Of a stretch of 64,000 bases of DNA, positions 1 to 9,133 are shown piece after piece. The DNA comes from Clostridium sp. LS. GTDB lineage: Bacteria > Bacillota > Clostridia > Clostridiales > Clostridiaceae. A program made the translations under genes and the position numbers. Positions within the stretch are counted from its first letter, which is position 1, and every line of letters starts with the position of its first letter. Location of the stretch: NCBI RefSeq assembly GCF_002760435.1, contig NZ_AUUU01000003.1, positions 62,001 to 126,000 of the forward strand, in the 5' to 3' direction. Under the pieces are notes generated by a model. It was given only the letters and a program-made list of their open reading frames with translations. It was not told the DNA's origin and ran no database searches.

Positions 1-168
1 GGATAACTGGTTCATCAGAGACAGGCAAAACCACTTTGACTAATATTAGTGGTAGTAAAATATATTTTATTTGATTATCCTAAAAAGAAAAATAAAAGAC
101 AACAATTATTTAATGGAGCTAAAAAAGATGTGATTATTCTAAGTGGAAGAAAAAGTATAAGGAAGTGA
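1..168 (+). pseudogene. Remnant of a P-loop protein, frameshifted
   Basis: From base 3 one frame encodes a Walker A-like stretch (GSSETGKTTL) and hits a stop at 72-74. From base 73 a second frame continues for 31 codons to a stop at 166-168 and includes KKDVIILSGRKS. The two pieces look like one kinase-like P-loop protein broken by a frameshift, but the family cannot be named and the gene may begin left of the window. The rest of the stretch up to 294 shows no coding signal, only the ribosome binding site of the next gene. Confidence 0.3.
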
Positions 169-294
169 TTGGAATGATCTTAAATAGAGGGTATATATGT
201 TCTTTGCGACATTTTTAAAAGACGTGAAAATTATAGTTATTACCGCATTGTACTTTTAAAGTAAAGTATACATTTGAGGAGATAGTGTTATAGA

Positions 295-864
295 ATGAGT
301 CAAATTAATGTTGGAACTCAAAAAATAGAAACTGAAAGATTAATTTTAAGACGATTTGTCATGGAGGATGCTCATGATATGTTTAAAAATTGGATAAATG
401 ATAAAGAGGTTCAATCAAACTATGGTGAGCCTGTATATGAAAATATTAGTTTAGTAAAAAAACTTTTAGAAAAATGGATTTCATCATATTCTAATGAGGA
501 GTTTTATAGATGGGCTATTATTTTAAAAGAGAATAATGAGAATATTGGACAAATTGCCTTTTGTAGTATAAACATAAATCATAATTACGCTGATATAGAA
601 TATTGCATAAGTAGATATTACCAAGGAAAAGGATATGCAACAGAGGCATTAAACGCAATTATTAAGTTTACATTTGAGAAAACAGGATTAAATAGATTGG
701 AGGCATTTCATAGAGGGAAAAATCAAACATCATCTAAAGTTCTTAAAAAATCAAAAATGAAGTATGAGGGTACAATAAGACAATCTGTTTATTATAAAAA
801 TAAGAATGAATATGATGATAAAATCTACTATGGAATTATAAGAACGGATTATTTTAATGAATAA
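295..864 (+). CDS. GNAT acetyltransferase, RimJ/RimL type
   Basis: The 189-residue protein starts with the ETERLILRRF strand typical of ribosomal-protein or antibiotic N-acetyltransferases of the RimJ/RimL class. The acetyl-CoA loop QGKGYA lies at residues 110-115, followed by the helix carrying ATEAL. The C-terminal KVLKKSKMKYEG segment is the usual GNAT end. The substrate cannot be read from the sequence. A GAGGAG site lies 13 bases before the ATG. It is the first of several small acyl- and phosphoryl-transfer enzymes on this strand, all separated by gaps, so it is probably its own unit. Confidence 0.85.
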   Translation: MSQINVGTQKIETERLILRRFVMEDAHDMFKNWINDKEVQSNYGEPVYENISLVKKLLEKWISSYSNEEFYRWAIILKENNENIGQIAFCSININHNYADIEYCISRYYQGKGYATEALNAIIKFTFEKTGLNRLEAFHRGKNQTSSKVLKKSKMKYEGTIRQSVYYKNKNEYDDKIYYGIIRTDYFNE

Positions 865-949
865 TCATTAATTTACATGACTGATACAATCTTGTAAGGA
901 ATAGCGATTTATCATTAAAAGCTTACAAATGTCTTTTAGGAGGGATACA

Positions 950-1630
950 GTGAAATATTTATTATGGGATTTTGATAATACTTTAGCCTATAGAGACGGA
1001 ATGTGGAGTAGCACATTATATGAATTACTAAATGAACATGGATATAATAATTTGAGAATGGATGACATAGGATCTTATTTAGAAAGTGGATTTCCATGGC
1101 ATTCTCCAGAAATAGCTCATAAGGAATTTTTTAAAGATAAAAACTGGTGGGAATATATGAATGAATATTTTAAGGGGATATTAAAAAAGCTTGGAGTCGA
1201 AGATGTTGTTGCTAACAAAATATCGAGTTGTATAAGAGAAAAATATATAAATCCAAGTAATTGGCGTATCTATGACGATACTATACTTTGCTTAAAAAGT
1301 GCAATCGAAAAAGGATATTCTAATATAATACTTTCAAATCATGTGCCTGAATTGGAAGAGTTAATGAAGAGTTTAGGTATAAGAGATTATTTTATAAAAG
1401 TATATTCCTCAGCACATGTAGGGTATGAGAAACCTAATTTTAAAATATATGAAAAAGTGCTTTTTGACTTAAATGATGCTGAAAGTATAACTATGATTGG
1501 AGATAATTATACTGCTGATATACAAGGAGCAAAAAGAGCGGGTATTGAGGCAATATTAGTAAGGAAAGACAATGAATATAATTATGAGAGATACTTTTCT
1601 ACATTAAAGGAATTGGCTGATTTTATATAG
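950..1630 (+). CDS. HAD-superfamily hydrolase
   Basis: Haloacid dehalogenase-like phosphatase of 226 residues. Motif I is DFDNT (nucleophile Asp7 and acid Asp9), motif II is in ILSNH, the conserved Lys is in YEKPNF, and motif IV is GDNYTADIQGA. The helical insert between motifs I and II marks a C1-cap enzyme such as phosphoglycolate phosphatase or a nucleotidase; the substrate is unknown. I place the start at GTG 950 because a perfect AGGAGG (938-943) sits 6 bases before it. An ATG at 929 would lie upstream of that site and has no site of its own. Confidence 0.88.
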   Translation: MKYLLWDFDNTLAYRDGMWSSTLYELLNEHGYNNLRMDDIGSYLESGFPWHSPEIAHKEFFKDKNWWEYMNEYFKGILKKLGVEDVVANKISSCIREKYINPSNWRIYDDTILCLKSAIEKGYSNIILSNHVPELEELMKSLGIRDYFIKVYSSAHVGYEKPNFKIYEKVLFDLNDAESITMIGDNYTADIQGAKRAGIEAILVRKDNEYNYERYFSTLKELADFI

Positions 1631-1739
1631 TGATTAAATAGTAATACCATTAATTAGTACATTCTCAAAATACAGAATGTGCTAGCTTCACAGGGTGTTT
1701 CAGTAATATATGAAGTTTTAAATTTTTAGGAGGTGTAAA

Positions 1740-2432
1740 ATGGAACAAAAAAGAATTGCAGGGGAAAAGGCAGTAGAGTATATAAAGGATGGAATGATAT
1801 TAGGGTTAGGAACTGGCTCTACAGCGTATTACATGATTAAAAGGGTTGGAGAACTGGTTCAAAATGGTATCAACATAAAGGCAGTTGCAACATCAAAAGG
1901 TACAGAGAGCTTGGCAAAAGAGTTGCACATTCCTTTAGTATCAATAGATGAAGTGGATTTTGTTGATTTAGCAATTGACGGTGTAGATGAAATAGATAAG
2001 CAATTTAATGCTATTAAAGGCGGCGGTGGAGCATTATTTAGAGAAAAAATTGTTGCTAATTTGGCAAATGAAGTAATTTGGATTATGGATGAAAGTAAAT
2101 TAGTTGATAGTATTGGCGAATTTCCTTTACCAGTTGAAATATTGCCATACGGCTATAAACACATAATTAGAAAATTAAAGGATTATTCTTTAAACCCTGA
2201 AATAAGAATGAAAGACGAAAAGTTTTTTATAACTGACAATGGTAATTATATAGTTGATTTACATATAGGAAAATCAATGAACATTGATGAGGTTTATAAA
2301 AAAGTTAATCCAATAACAGGAGTCTTGGAAGTAGGATTATTTCTTAATATGTGTAAGCGCATTATTGTAGGAACAAATAGCGGTGTAAAGGTTATTGAGA
2401 ACGACGAGAATAAATTGCAGGTGAATAAATAA
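1740..2432 (+). CDS. rpiA: Ribose-5-phosphate isomerase A
   Basis: Interconverts ribose 5-phosphate and ribulose 5-phosphate in the non-oxidative pentose phosphate pathway. The 230-residue length is standard. Diagnostic motifs are GLGTGSTAYYMI near residue 22 (phosphate binding), DGVDEID at 80-86 and KGGGGALFREK at 93-103, which carries the catalytic Glu and Lys. A strong AGGAGGTG site precedes the ATG. Its neighbours are small unrelated enzymes and no other pentose phosphate gene is adjacent, so it may be an additional rpiA copy or simply a displaced one. Confidence 0.96.
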   Translation: MEQKRIAGEKAVEYIKDGMILGLGTGSTAYYMIKRVGELVQNGINIKAVATSKGTESLAKELHIPLVSIDEVDFVDLAIDGVDEIDKQFNAIKGGGGALFREKIVANLANEVIWIMDESKLVDSIGEFPLPVEILPYGYKHIIRKLKDYSLNPEIRMKDEKFFITDNGNYIVDLHIGKSMNIDEVYKKVNPITGVLEVGLFLNMCKRIIVGTNSGVKVIENDENKLQVNK

Positions 2433-2476
2433 CAGTACATTAAATTATGTATTTAGTTCATATTGGAGGAGTGGGA

Positions 2477-2968
2477 ATGAGAGAATGTACTTTCAAGGAA
2501 TTATCAATAAATGAATTAGAAGAATGTGCTGAAGTTATAAGGAAAGGCTTTGGAACAGTAGCAAAAGATTTTGGGTTAAATAATGAAAACTGCCCCACAA
2601 ATGGTACATTTATCAAAGTTGATAGATTAATTGCTGATAAAAACAAAGGCAATTTAATGTATTCAATAAATGTTGATGATAAAATTATTGGGTTTATGCA
2701 ATTAGAAAAGAAGAGTTGTGAACATTATGAGTTAGAGAAAATTACAGTTTTGCAGGAGTATAGACATTTTGGTTATGGAAAAAAATTATTAGAATTTGCT
2801 AAAAAAATAGTTAAAGAGTTAAATGGAAAAATCATTAGTATTGGTATTATTGAAGAAAACACGATTCTAAAACAGTGGTATCAAAAAAATGGTTTTGTAC
2901 ATAAAGGTACTAAAGAATTCGAATTCTTACCATTTAAAGTTGGATTTATGGAAATAATCATTGAATAA
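2477..2968 (+). CDS. GNAT acetyltransferase
   Basis: Acetyl-CoA dependent transferase of 163 residues. The pyrophosphate-binding loop is RHFGYGKKLL at about residues 96-105 and the C-terminal helix/strand QWYQKNGFVHKG is the standard GNAT signature. The acceptor substrate is unknown. The start at ATG 2477 is set by GGAGGA at 2465-2470; an in-frame ATG at 2447 lies upstream of this site and is unlikely. It follows rpiA by 44 bases with no terminator between, so the two may share a transcript. Confidence 0.85.
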   Translation: MRECTFKELSINELEECAEVIRKGFGTVAKDFGLNNENCPTNGTFIKVDRLIADKNKGNLMYSINVDDKIIGFMQLEKKSCEHYELEKITVLQEYRHFGYGKKLLEFAKKIVKELNGKIISIGIIEENTILKQWYQKNGFVHKGTKEFEFLPFKVGFMEIIIE

Positions 2969-3048
2969 AATGAAGTTGATTTTTTAAAAAGGTATGGAAA
3001 TTAAAAATATAGCTATTTAGATTGTAAGTTTGGAGAGGTGATTAGATC

Positions 3049-3555
3049 ATGGAAATATGGGATGCATATAAACAAGATGGCACACTTGCTGGGTGTGATT
3101 TGATTCGAGGAGAAGCAATTCCTAAAGGATTATTTCATTTGGTAAGTGAAATAATAGTTAAACATAAAGATGGAATGTATCTGCTTATGCAAAGAGATTG
3201 GAAAAAGCCTAATTTTCCTGGACTATATGAAGCAAGTGCTGGTGGTAGTGCAATAAAAGGTGAAGAACCGAATACTGCAGCAATTAGAGAACTTAAAGAA
3301 GAAACAGGTATTGAAGCAAAAGAATTAAAGCAGATATATAAATGCATGAGCAAAGAGACAATATTTTATGGCTACTTGTGTGAAACTGATTGTGATAAAG
3401 AGTCTATTATACTTCAAGAAGGGGAAACTATATCATATTTGTGGTTGACTAAGGGAGAGTTTCTGAGCTTTGTTGAATCTGATAAATATGTACAGTCACA
3501 TAAAGAGAGAATAAGTATATATTTGGATTCAATTAGACAATATAATTCAAGATGA
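3049..3555 (+). CDS. Nudix hydrolase
   Basis: Hydrolyses a nucleoside-diphosphate-linked substrate with Mg2+. The Nudix box is complete: Gly66, Glu72, then RELKEETGI at residues 80-88, matching GX5EX7REUXEEXGU. N-terminal WDAYKQDGT resembles the IDI/NUDT-like group that begins with a W-x-x-Y-x-x-x-G-x pattern, so an isoprenoid or dinucleotide substrate is possible but not shown. GGAGAGGTG precedes the ATG. The last dozen codons overlap, in another frame, with the remnant of an acetyltransferase, so the C-terminus may have been reshaped by a deletion. Confidence 0.88.
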   Translation: MEIWDAYKQDGTLAGCDLIRGEAIPKGLFHLVSEIIVKHKDGMYLLMQRDWKKPNFPGLYEASAGGSAIKGEEPNTAAIRELKEETGIEAKELKQIYKCMSKETIFYGYLCETDCDKESIILQEGETISYLWLTKGEFLSFVESDKYVQSHKERISIYLDSIRQYNSR

Positions 3556-3937
3556 ATTTAGAAATTACGGCTATGGCCTTTATGCAGTTGAAACGAGACA
3601 TAATAATGATTTTATCGGCTTTATTGGATTCCACTTACCAAACTTCAACTTTCAATTTACTCCTTGTATTGAAATAGGCTGGAGACTTAAGTATGAAGCG
3701 TGGGCTAACGGATTTGCAACAGAAGGGGCAAAGGCATGTTTAAAATATGGATTAGAAACACTAGAATTCAATAAAATATATAGTTTCACTTCAAAAATAA
3801 ATATTCAATCAGAAAATGTAATGAAGAAGATTGGTATGGCAAAAGTTATGGAATTTGAACATCCGAATATTATTGAGGGGAGTCCTCTAAGGGAGCATGT
3901 ACTTTATTCTATTGATTCAAATAGTTCACCTTATTAG
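3515..3937 (+). pseudogene. 5'-truncated GNAT acetyltransferase
   Basis: An open frame of 140 codons runs from just after a stop at 3512 to TAG at 3935-3937 and has no start codon near its 5' end. It reads as the central and C-terminal part of a RimJ/RimL-type acetyltransferase: NYGYGLYAVE, then FIGFIGFHLP, EIGWRLKYEAWANGFATEGA and ENVMKKIGM. The first 40 or so residues of the family are missing and the frame begins inside the 3' end of the Nudix gene, so a deletion that fused the two loci is the simplest explanation. Confidence 0.72.
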
Positions 3938-4064
3938 TATAGAATGTTCTTAAATGGAATAAAAATTATAATTTAGAAATTTTAAAATATAAGTTGAAAT
4001 GCATTTTAAAGCATTATATGATGAATTCAGGCATCGATGTACTCTATTAAAAAGAAGGTAAGTT

Positions 4065-4520
4065 ATGAATATTAATATTGAAATGATACCATCATACAAA
4101 ATTGCTTATATGCGAAAAACAGGTCCTTACGGTTCAGAGAATGTACAAGTAATGGAACAATTAAAAAGTTGGGCTAGAGAAAGAGACTTATTAAATGAAA
4201 ATTCAATTATATTAGGAATAGCTCAAGATAATCCTAAGATTACAGAACCTAAAGATTGTCGCTATGATGCTTGTTTAGTTGTTTCGAAGGAATTTGAGGT
4301 TGATAATAAGTATATTAATTTTGGAAAAACTATCGGTGGGAAATATTGTGTGTTTAGAATAAGTCATACAGCAGATGCTATGCAAAAAGCATGGATGGAG
4401 ATATTTTCGGAGTTATCAAAAAGAAATTATGAATTTGATGATAGAAGGCCCATTCTTGAACGATATGCAATGGAGATGATAAATAAGCATCATTGTGAAA
4501 TTTGTGTACCAATATTATAA
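4065..4520 (+). CDS. GyrI-like / effector-binding domain protein
   Basis: A 151-residue single-domain protein of the GyrI-like (SbmC, AraC effector-binding) family, a SOUL-like fold that binds small amphipathic ligands and in some relatives inhibits DNA gyrase or inactivates toxins. Visible signatures are the N-terminal YKIAYMRKTGPY strand, the DCRYDACLVV central strand and the late KAWMEIFSEL helix. No helix-turn-helix is present, so it is the stand-alone form. An AAGAAGGT site precedes the ATG. It is probably monocistronic. Confidence 0.8.
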   Translation: MNINIEMIPSYKIAYMRKTGPYGSENVQVMEQLKSWARERDLLNENSIILGIAQDNPKITEPKDCRYDACLVVSKEFEVDNKYINFGKTIGGKYCVFRISHTADAMQKAWMEIFSELSKRNYEFDDRRPILERYAMEMINKHHCEICVPIL

Positions 4521-4562
4521 AAGGATATTAAAACAAATTTCCTACAAAAAAAGATTATAGGT

Positions 4563-4606
4563 AAAAAAATATAGCCTCTTAATAAGATAGTTATTATAGA
4601 GGCTAT
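4563..4606 (-). terminator. Hairpin with T-tract only on the minus strand
   Basis: ATAGCCTCT (4571-4579) pairs with AGAGGCTAT (4598-4606), extended by TAATAA/TTATTA. The T-tract (A run at 4563-4569) lies on the minus strand side, while both flanking genes are on the plus strand. Confidence 0.5.
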
Positions 4607-4637
4607 CTATAACATAATTATATAAAGGAGATAGAGT

Positions 4638-5267
4638 ATGACAGAATTCTGGGAAACAAGTTTTATAGAAAATCAAATGATGTGGGGATTTGAACCTTCA
4701 GACTCAGCAATTTTAACAAAGGACTTTTTCATTGAAAAGAAAGTTAAGGATGTATTGATACCTGGTATTGGATATGGTAGAAACGCAAAGATTTTTATTG
4801 ACAACGGAATAAATGTAACAGGTATTGAGATTTCAAAAACAGCGATTGATTTGGCAAAACAAAAAGGGCTTAATATTAATATTTTTCATGGTTCAGTAAC
4901 TGATATGCCTTTTGATAACAAACTTTATGACGGTATATTTTGTTATGCACTTATTCACTTATTAAATAATAGTGAGAGAAATAAGTTTATTAAAGATTGC
5001 TATAATCAGTTAAAGCCAAGCGGATATATGATTTTTACTACTATTTCAAGAGAAGCTCCAATGTTTGGAAAGGGCAAACAGCTGGATAAAGACTATTTCG
5101 AGATAATGGAAGGGTTAAAAATGTTTTTTTATGATTCTGACTCAATAAAGCAAGAATTTGGAGAATATGGACTAATAGAATTTTTTGAAATTATTGAGCC
5201 ACATAAGAATATGGAAAATAAACCTCCATTTAAATTTATAGTGATAAAATGTAAAAAAGAACTATAA
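4638..5267 (+). CDS. Class I SAM-dependent methyltransferase
   Basis: 209 residues. The N-terminal FWETSFIENQMMWGFEPS resembles the TehB/TPMT group. Motif I LIPGIGYGRNA (40-50) and the acidic loop GIEISKTA bind S-adenosylmethionine, and the GSVTDMPF and DGIFCYALIHLL segments are motifs II and III. The substrate is likely a small molecule such as a chalcogen oxyanion or thiol, but this is an inference from the subgroup only. AGGAGATAG precedes the ATG. The gene is flanked by hairpins at 4563-4606 and 5304-5341, so it forms a single-gene unit. Confidence 0.86.
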   Translation: MTEFWETSFIENQMMWGFEPSDSAILTKDFFIEKKVKDVLIPGIGYGRNAKIFIDNGINVTGIEISKTAIDLAKQKGLNINIFHGSVTDMPFDNKLYDGIFCYALIHLLNNSERNKFIKDCYNQLKPSGYMIFTTISREAPMFGKGKQLDKDYFEIMEGLKMFFYDSDSIKQEFGEYGLIEFFEIIEPHKNMENKPPFKFIVIKCKKEL

Positions 5268-5303
5268 TTTATAGGTGTAGAAATTAAATAATAAGATATA
5301 TAT

Positions 5304-5341
5304 GCTAGGCACTTTAAGGAATTTTGAAGTGCCTAGCTTTT
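5304..5341. terminator. Bidirectional intrinsic terminator
   Basis: GCTAGGCACTT (5304-5314) pairs perfectly with AAGTGCCTAGC (5327-5337), followed by TTTT on the plus strand. It lies between the 3' ends of the convergent methyltransferase and lactonase genes. Confidence 0.85.
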
Positions 5342-5344
5342 GTA

Positions 5345-6412
5345 TTAATTTAAAAACTTAATGCAAACAGGGTTTGGTATATATTCAGAAATGTTTAAGT
5401 ACGTTAATTCTCCAGTTGATTTATCAATTGAATACAATTCAACATTGTTTGTAGTTTGATTTGCTGCAATTAAAAATTTACCTGAAGGTGATAGGGAAAA
5501 ATCACGTGGAGCTTTACCTTGCAGCTTAGTATTTGATACAAAAGTCAATTTTCCAGAGATTGAATCAACTTTAAATACAGTTATGCTGTCGTATCCACGG
5601 TTTGAAGTGTATAAATAGCTGCCATCAGAAGAAAGATGAATTGCACCACCAGTACTTTCAACGGAGCAATCATCAGGAAGCATAGATATATATTGAACTG
5701 CTTCAAAAGTTTTATTAACTTTATCATATTTTAACACTGAAACTTCTGAGCTTAACTCAGTAAGCAAATATGCAAAGTTACCATTTGGATGAAAATCCAT
5801 GTGTCTTGGACCAGAACCAGGTTTTAAATTTATACTTCTGTCAGAATCCTCTTTTAGATATCCATCCTTTAAGCTATATAAAGATAGCTTGTCCAATCCT
5901 AAATCAATAGTATATATATACTCTCCATCAGGGGTAAAATCAGCGAAATGAATATGAGCGCTATCTTGTCTAGGTTTATTAGGACCAGAGCCAACATGAA
6001 CTGCAGTGTCTAAATCTTTTTCAATGCTGCCGTCAGAAGCAATTTTATAGGAAATAAGTTCTGCTTTGTGATAATTTGAAGTAAATACATATTCATTGGC
6101 TTTATCTAGAATTATATGACAAGGTGATTTGCCACTTCTAAGGCTATAATTTAGAGGAGTTAGGCTATAATTAGCAGGATTTATTTCAAAGGCTGCAACT
6201 CCTCCTTTTTCACCATTCTCATTATTCTTTACAACTGAGTAAAGATGTGTATTATTTTTATTAATTGTTAAGTAAGTAGGATGTGCAAGCTCACTAACAA
6301 GTTCTATATCTTCTATTTTACAATCATTTTCATTAAGCGTAAGTTTATATATACCTTTACTATCACCATAAGTATACGTTCCAACATAAGCAATATATTT
6401 TCCGTTTTCCAT
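5345..6412 (-). CDS. pgl: 6-phosphogluconolactonase, beta-propeller type
   Basis: Lactonase-family seven-bladed beta-propeller (355 residues) of the YbhE/Pgl type, which hydrolyses 6-phosphogluconolactone in the oxidative pentose phosphate pathway. Repeated blade motifs are visible: YVGTYTYG at the N-terminus, GPRHMDFHPNGNFAYLLTE, and LSPSGKFLIAANQ near the end. The start is at 6412 because a GGAGGT site (complement of 6420-6425) precedes it by about 8 bases; an ATG at 6427 would lie inside and upstream of this site. No zwf is adjacent, so some family members with other lactone substrates remain possible. Confidence 0.85.
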   Translation of the reverse strand: MENGKYIAYVGTYTYGDSKGIYKLTLNENDCKIEDIELVSELAHPTYLTINKNNTHLYSVVKNNENGEKGGVAAFEINPANYSLTPLNYSLRSGKSPCHIILDKANEYVFTSNYHKAELISYKIASDGSIEKDLDTAVHVGSGPNKPRQDSAHIHFADFTPDGEYIYTIDLGLDKLSLYSLKDGYLKEDSDRSINLKPGSGPRHMDFHPNGNFAYLLTELSSEVSVLKYDKVNKTFEAVQYISMLPDDCSVESTGGAIHLSSDGSYLYTSNRGYDSITVFKVDSISGKLTFVSNTKLQGKAPRDFSLSPSGKFLIAANQTTNNVELYSIDKSTGELTYLNISEYIPNPVCIKFLN

Positions 6413-6608
6413 AATGACTACCTCCATTTGTTTTTTTTAAGATAAAGTGCGTACAATAATGTTTAAGTCGGTAATTAAATCATATCTATGCAAGTAATAT
6501 GATAATACAATATCATTCTATAAGTTATATATTATAATAGCAAATTAATAATAAAAATACAAATTATTATAGAGCCCATTATTTACATATATTCGAAACT
6601 AAATTCAT

Positions 6609-6669
6609 ATGATAAATATACAAAAAACATGATAAATATACAATCGGATTATACACAAATTGATATAAT
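6609..6669 (+). promoter_or_regulatory. glgP promoter with two activator-type direct repeats
   Basis: A 15-bp sequence, ATGATAAATATACAA, occurs at 6609-6623 and again at 6629-6643, exactly 20 bp apart. A TATAAT hexamer follows at 6664-6669, 20 bases after the second repeat, with no good -35 box; the proximal repeat occupies that place. The arrangement is that of a class II AraC-family activated promoter. The same layout recurs before the ABC operon at 9847-9906. The rest of the 326-base gap between pgl and glgP is AT-rich with nothing else recognisable. Confidence 0.6.
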
Positions 6670-6738
6670 AAGGCTAAATCGAAGATATTACTCATGGGTA
6701 TAAAAATAAATAATTTAATTAAGGTGGGAAGAATAATT

Positions 6739-9000
6739 ATGTTAGAAAAGAATTTAAGTGAAATCTTAAAGAAAAGGTTTAATAAAGCAATTAACAAGGC
6801 GAGTAATGAAGAAATCTATTTAGCATTATTAGAATTATCAAAGGGTACAATTAAGAAAAAAGGAGCTAATAAGGGGAAGAAAAAGTTATACTATATTTCA
6901 GCAGAATTCCTAATTGGTAAATTATTATCTAATAACTTAATTAATTTAGGCCTTTATGAAGAGGTTAAAGATGTTTTAGCTAAGAATGGTAAGGATTTGA
7001 CTGAAATTGAAGAAATTGAATTAGAACCTTCATTAGGAAATGGTGGACTTGGAAGATTAGCAGCTTGTTTCATTGATTCAATTGCGACTTTAGGTTTAAA
7101 TGGAGATGGTGTTGGATTAAACTATCACTTTGGATTATTTCAACAAGTTTTTGAAGATCGTAAACAAAAAACAATTAAAAATCCATGGATAACAAGCGAA
7201 AGCTGGTTAAATAAATCTGATATTAAATTTGAAGTTCCATTTGCAGGATTTACAGCTACTTCAACACTATATGATATAGATGTAACTGGCTATGATCAAG
7301 AAGCTTCAAATAAACTTCGTCTATTTGATATAGATACAATAGATGAAACTTTAGTTAAAGAAGGAATTAACTTTGATAAAGAAGATATTAAGAAGAATTT
7401 AACATTATTCTTGTATCCTGATGATAGTGATGAAGCAGGACATTTATTAAGAATTTATCAACAATACTTTATGGTTAGCAATGCTGCTCAATTAATCTTA
7501 CTTGAAGCAGAAGAAAATGGATATGATCTTCATAAACTATATGAACATGTTGTAGTTCAAATTAATGATACTCATCCATCTATGGTTATTCCTGAATTAA
7601 TAAGACTACTTGGAGAAAAGGGAATACCAATGTCAGAGGCTATTGAAATAGTATCAAAGACTTGTGCTTACACTAACCATACAATATTAGCAGAAGCTTT
7701 AGAAAAATGGCCAATAGCTTACTTACAAAAGGTTGTACCACATTTATTACCAATAATCAGAGAATTAGACAACCAAGTTAAGCTTAAGTTTAAAGATGAA
7801 AAAGTAGCTATTATAGATAAAGATAAGAGAGTTCACATGGCTCATATGGATATTCACTATGGATACAGCGTTAATGGAGTTGCTGCGCTACATACTGATA
7901 TCTTAAAAGAAGAAGAGCTAAAACCATTCTATGATATATATCCAGAAAAATTCAATAATAAGACTAATGGTATAACTTTTAGAAGATGGTTAATTCACTG
8001 TAATAACAAATTAGCTGATTATATTTCAGAACTTATCGGAGAGGGATATAAGAAGGATGCTACTAAGTTAGAAGAATTAGCAAAGTTTATAAATGATAAA
8101 GCTGTACTTAATAAACTTGGAGAAATCAAAAGAGAAAACAAGGTTGCATTAAAGAAATACTTAAAAGAAACTCAAGGTGTAGAAATTGATGAAAATTCTA
8201 TCTTTGACATTCAAATTAAGAGACTTCATGAGTATAAGAGACAACAAATGAATGTACTTTATATCATTAGCAAGTATTTAGATATAAAGAGCGGTAATAA
8301 GCCAACTACTCCTATAACAATGATATTTGGAGCTAAAGCTGCACCAGCTTATATAATTGCACAAGATATAATTCATACTATTCTTTGTCTACAAGAAATA
8401 ATTAATAACGATCCAGAAGTTAATAAATATTTAAAAGTTGTTATGGTTGAAAACTATAATGTAACTAAGGCTTCTAAGTTAATACCTGCTTGTGATGTAT
8501 CAGAACAAATTTCTCTTGCATCTAAGGAAGCATCAGGTACTGGTAACATGAAGTTCATGCTAAATGGTGCATTAACTTTAGGAACTGAAGATGGAGCTAA
8601 CGTTGAAATTCATGAATTAGTTGGAGATGAAAATATCTATATATTTGGTGAATCTTCTGAAACAGTTATTGAACATTACAAGAAGGCAGATTATGTTTCT
8701 AAGGAATTCTATAAGAAACCAGCAATTAAAGAACTAGTTGACTTTATTATAAGTGATGAAATGTTAGAAGTTGGAGATGAAGAAAACCTTACAAGACTTC
8801 ATAAAGAATTAGTTAATAAAGACTGGTTCATGACTTTACTTGATGTAGAAGATTATATTAAGACTAAAGATATCGTATTTAAAGATTATGAAGATAGAGA
8901 AGCTTGGAATAAAAAAGTATTAATTAATATCAGCAAAGCAGGATTCTTCTCTTCAGATCGTACAATTGCTCAATATAATGAAGATATTTGGAAGTTATAA
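6739..9000 (+). CDS. glgP: Glycogen/alpha-glucan phosphorylase
   Basis: Phosphorolytically releases glucose 1-phosphate from glycogen-type alpha-1,4-glucan; GT35 family, 753 residues. The [14 protein letters not shown] segment and the pyridoxal-phosphate signature [20 protein letters not shown] (phosphate-cofactor lysine in NMK) are intact, as are QINDTHPSM and [11 protein letters not shown]. The start is ATG 6739 with GGTGGGA about 10 bases upstream; an in-frame ATG at 6694 has no site. No glgABCD genes are adjacent, so it is an isolated degradative gene, apparently activated together with the ABC transporter downstream. Clostridial granulose is the likely substrate, by inference. Confidence 0.96.
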   Translation: MLEKNLSEILKKRFNKAINKASNEEIYLALLELSKGTIKKKGANKGKKKLYYISAEFLIGKLLSNNLINLGLYEEVKDVLAKNGKDLTEIEEIELEPSLGNGGLGRLAACFIDSIATLGLNGDGVGLNYHFGLFQQVFEDRKQKTIKNPWITSESWLNKSDIKFEVPFAGFTATSTLYDIDVTGYDQEASNKLRLFDIDTIDETLVKEGINFDKEDIKKNLTLFLYPDDSDEAGHLLRIYQQYFMVSNAAQLILLEAEENGYDLHKLYEHVVVQINDTHPSMVIPELIRLLGEKGIPMSEAIEIVSKTCAYTNHTILAEALEKWPIAYLQKVVPHLLPIIRELDNQVKLKFKDEKVAIIDKDKRVHMAHMDIHYGYSVNGVAALHTDILKEEELKPFYDIYPEKFNNKTNGITFRRWLIHCNNKLADYISELIGEGYKKDATKLEELAKFINDKAVLNKLGEIKRENKVALKKYLKETQGVEIDENSIFDIQIKRLHEYKRQQMNVLYIISKYLDIKSGNKPTTPITMIFGAKAAPAYIIAQDIIHTILCLQEIINNDPEVNKYLKVVMVENYNVTKASKLIPACDVSEQISLASKEASGTGNMKFMLNGALTLGTEDGANVEIHELVGDENIYIFGESSETVIEHYKKADYVSKEFYKKPAIKELVDFIISDEMLEVGDEENLTRLHKELVNKDWFMTLLDVEDYIKTKDIVFKDYEDREAWNKKVLINISKAGFFSSDRTIAQYNEDIWKL

Positions 9001-9072
9001 TTGCTAATATTAAGTTAAACTTGACTTGATTGGTATCGATGCCGGTAAGCATTAAATTCAACTAATAAAAGA

Positions 9073-9111
9073 GACTAAAAATTTGAGAGTTCAAATTTTT
9101 AGTCTTCTTTT
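9073..9111. terminator. Bidirectional intrinsic terminator
   Basis: GACTAAAAATTTGA (9073-9086) and TCAAATTTTTAGTC (9091-9104) form a 14-bp perfect stem with a GAGT loop, followed by TTCTTTT; A-rich sequence on the other side gives a T-tract for the convergent AraC-type gene. Confidence 0.88.
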
Positions 9112-9133
9112 GCTAAATTAAAAGCTATGCTTT

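Noticed and set aside
1656..1683. Hairpin AGTACATTCT/AGAATGTGCT before rpiA as a terminator
   Set aside because: There is no T-tract and the stem needs a G-T pair; too weak to call.
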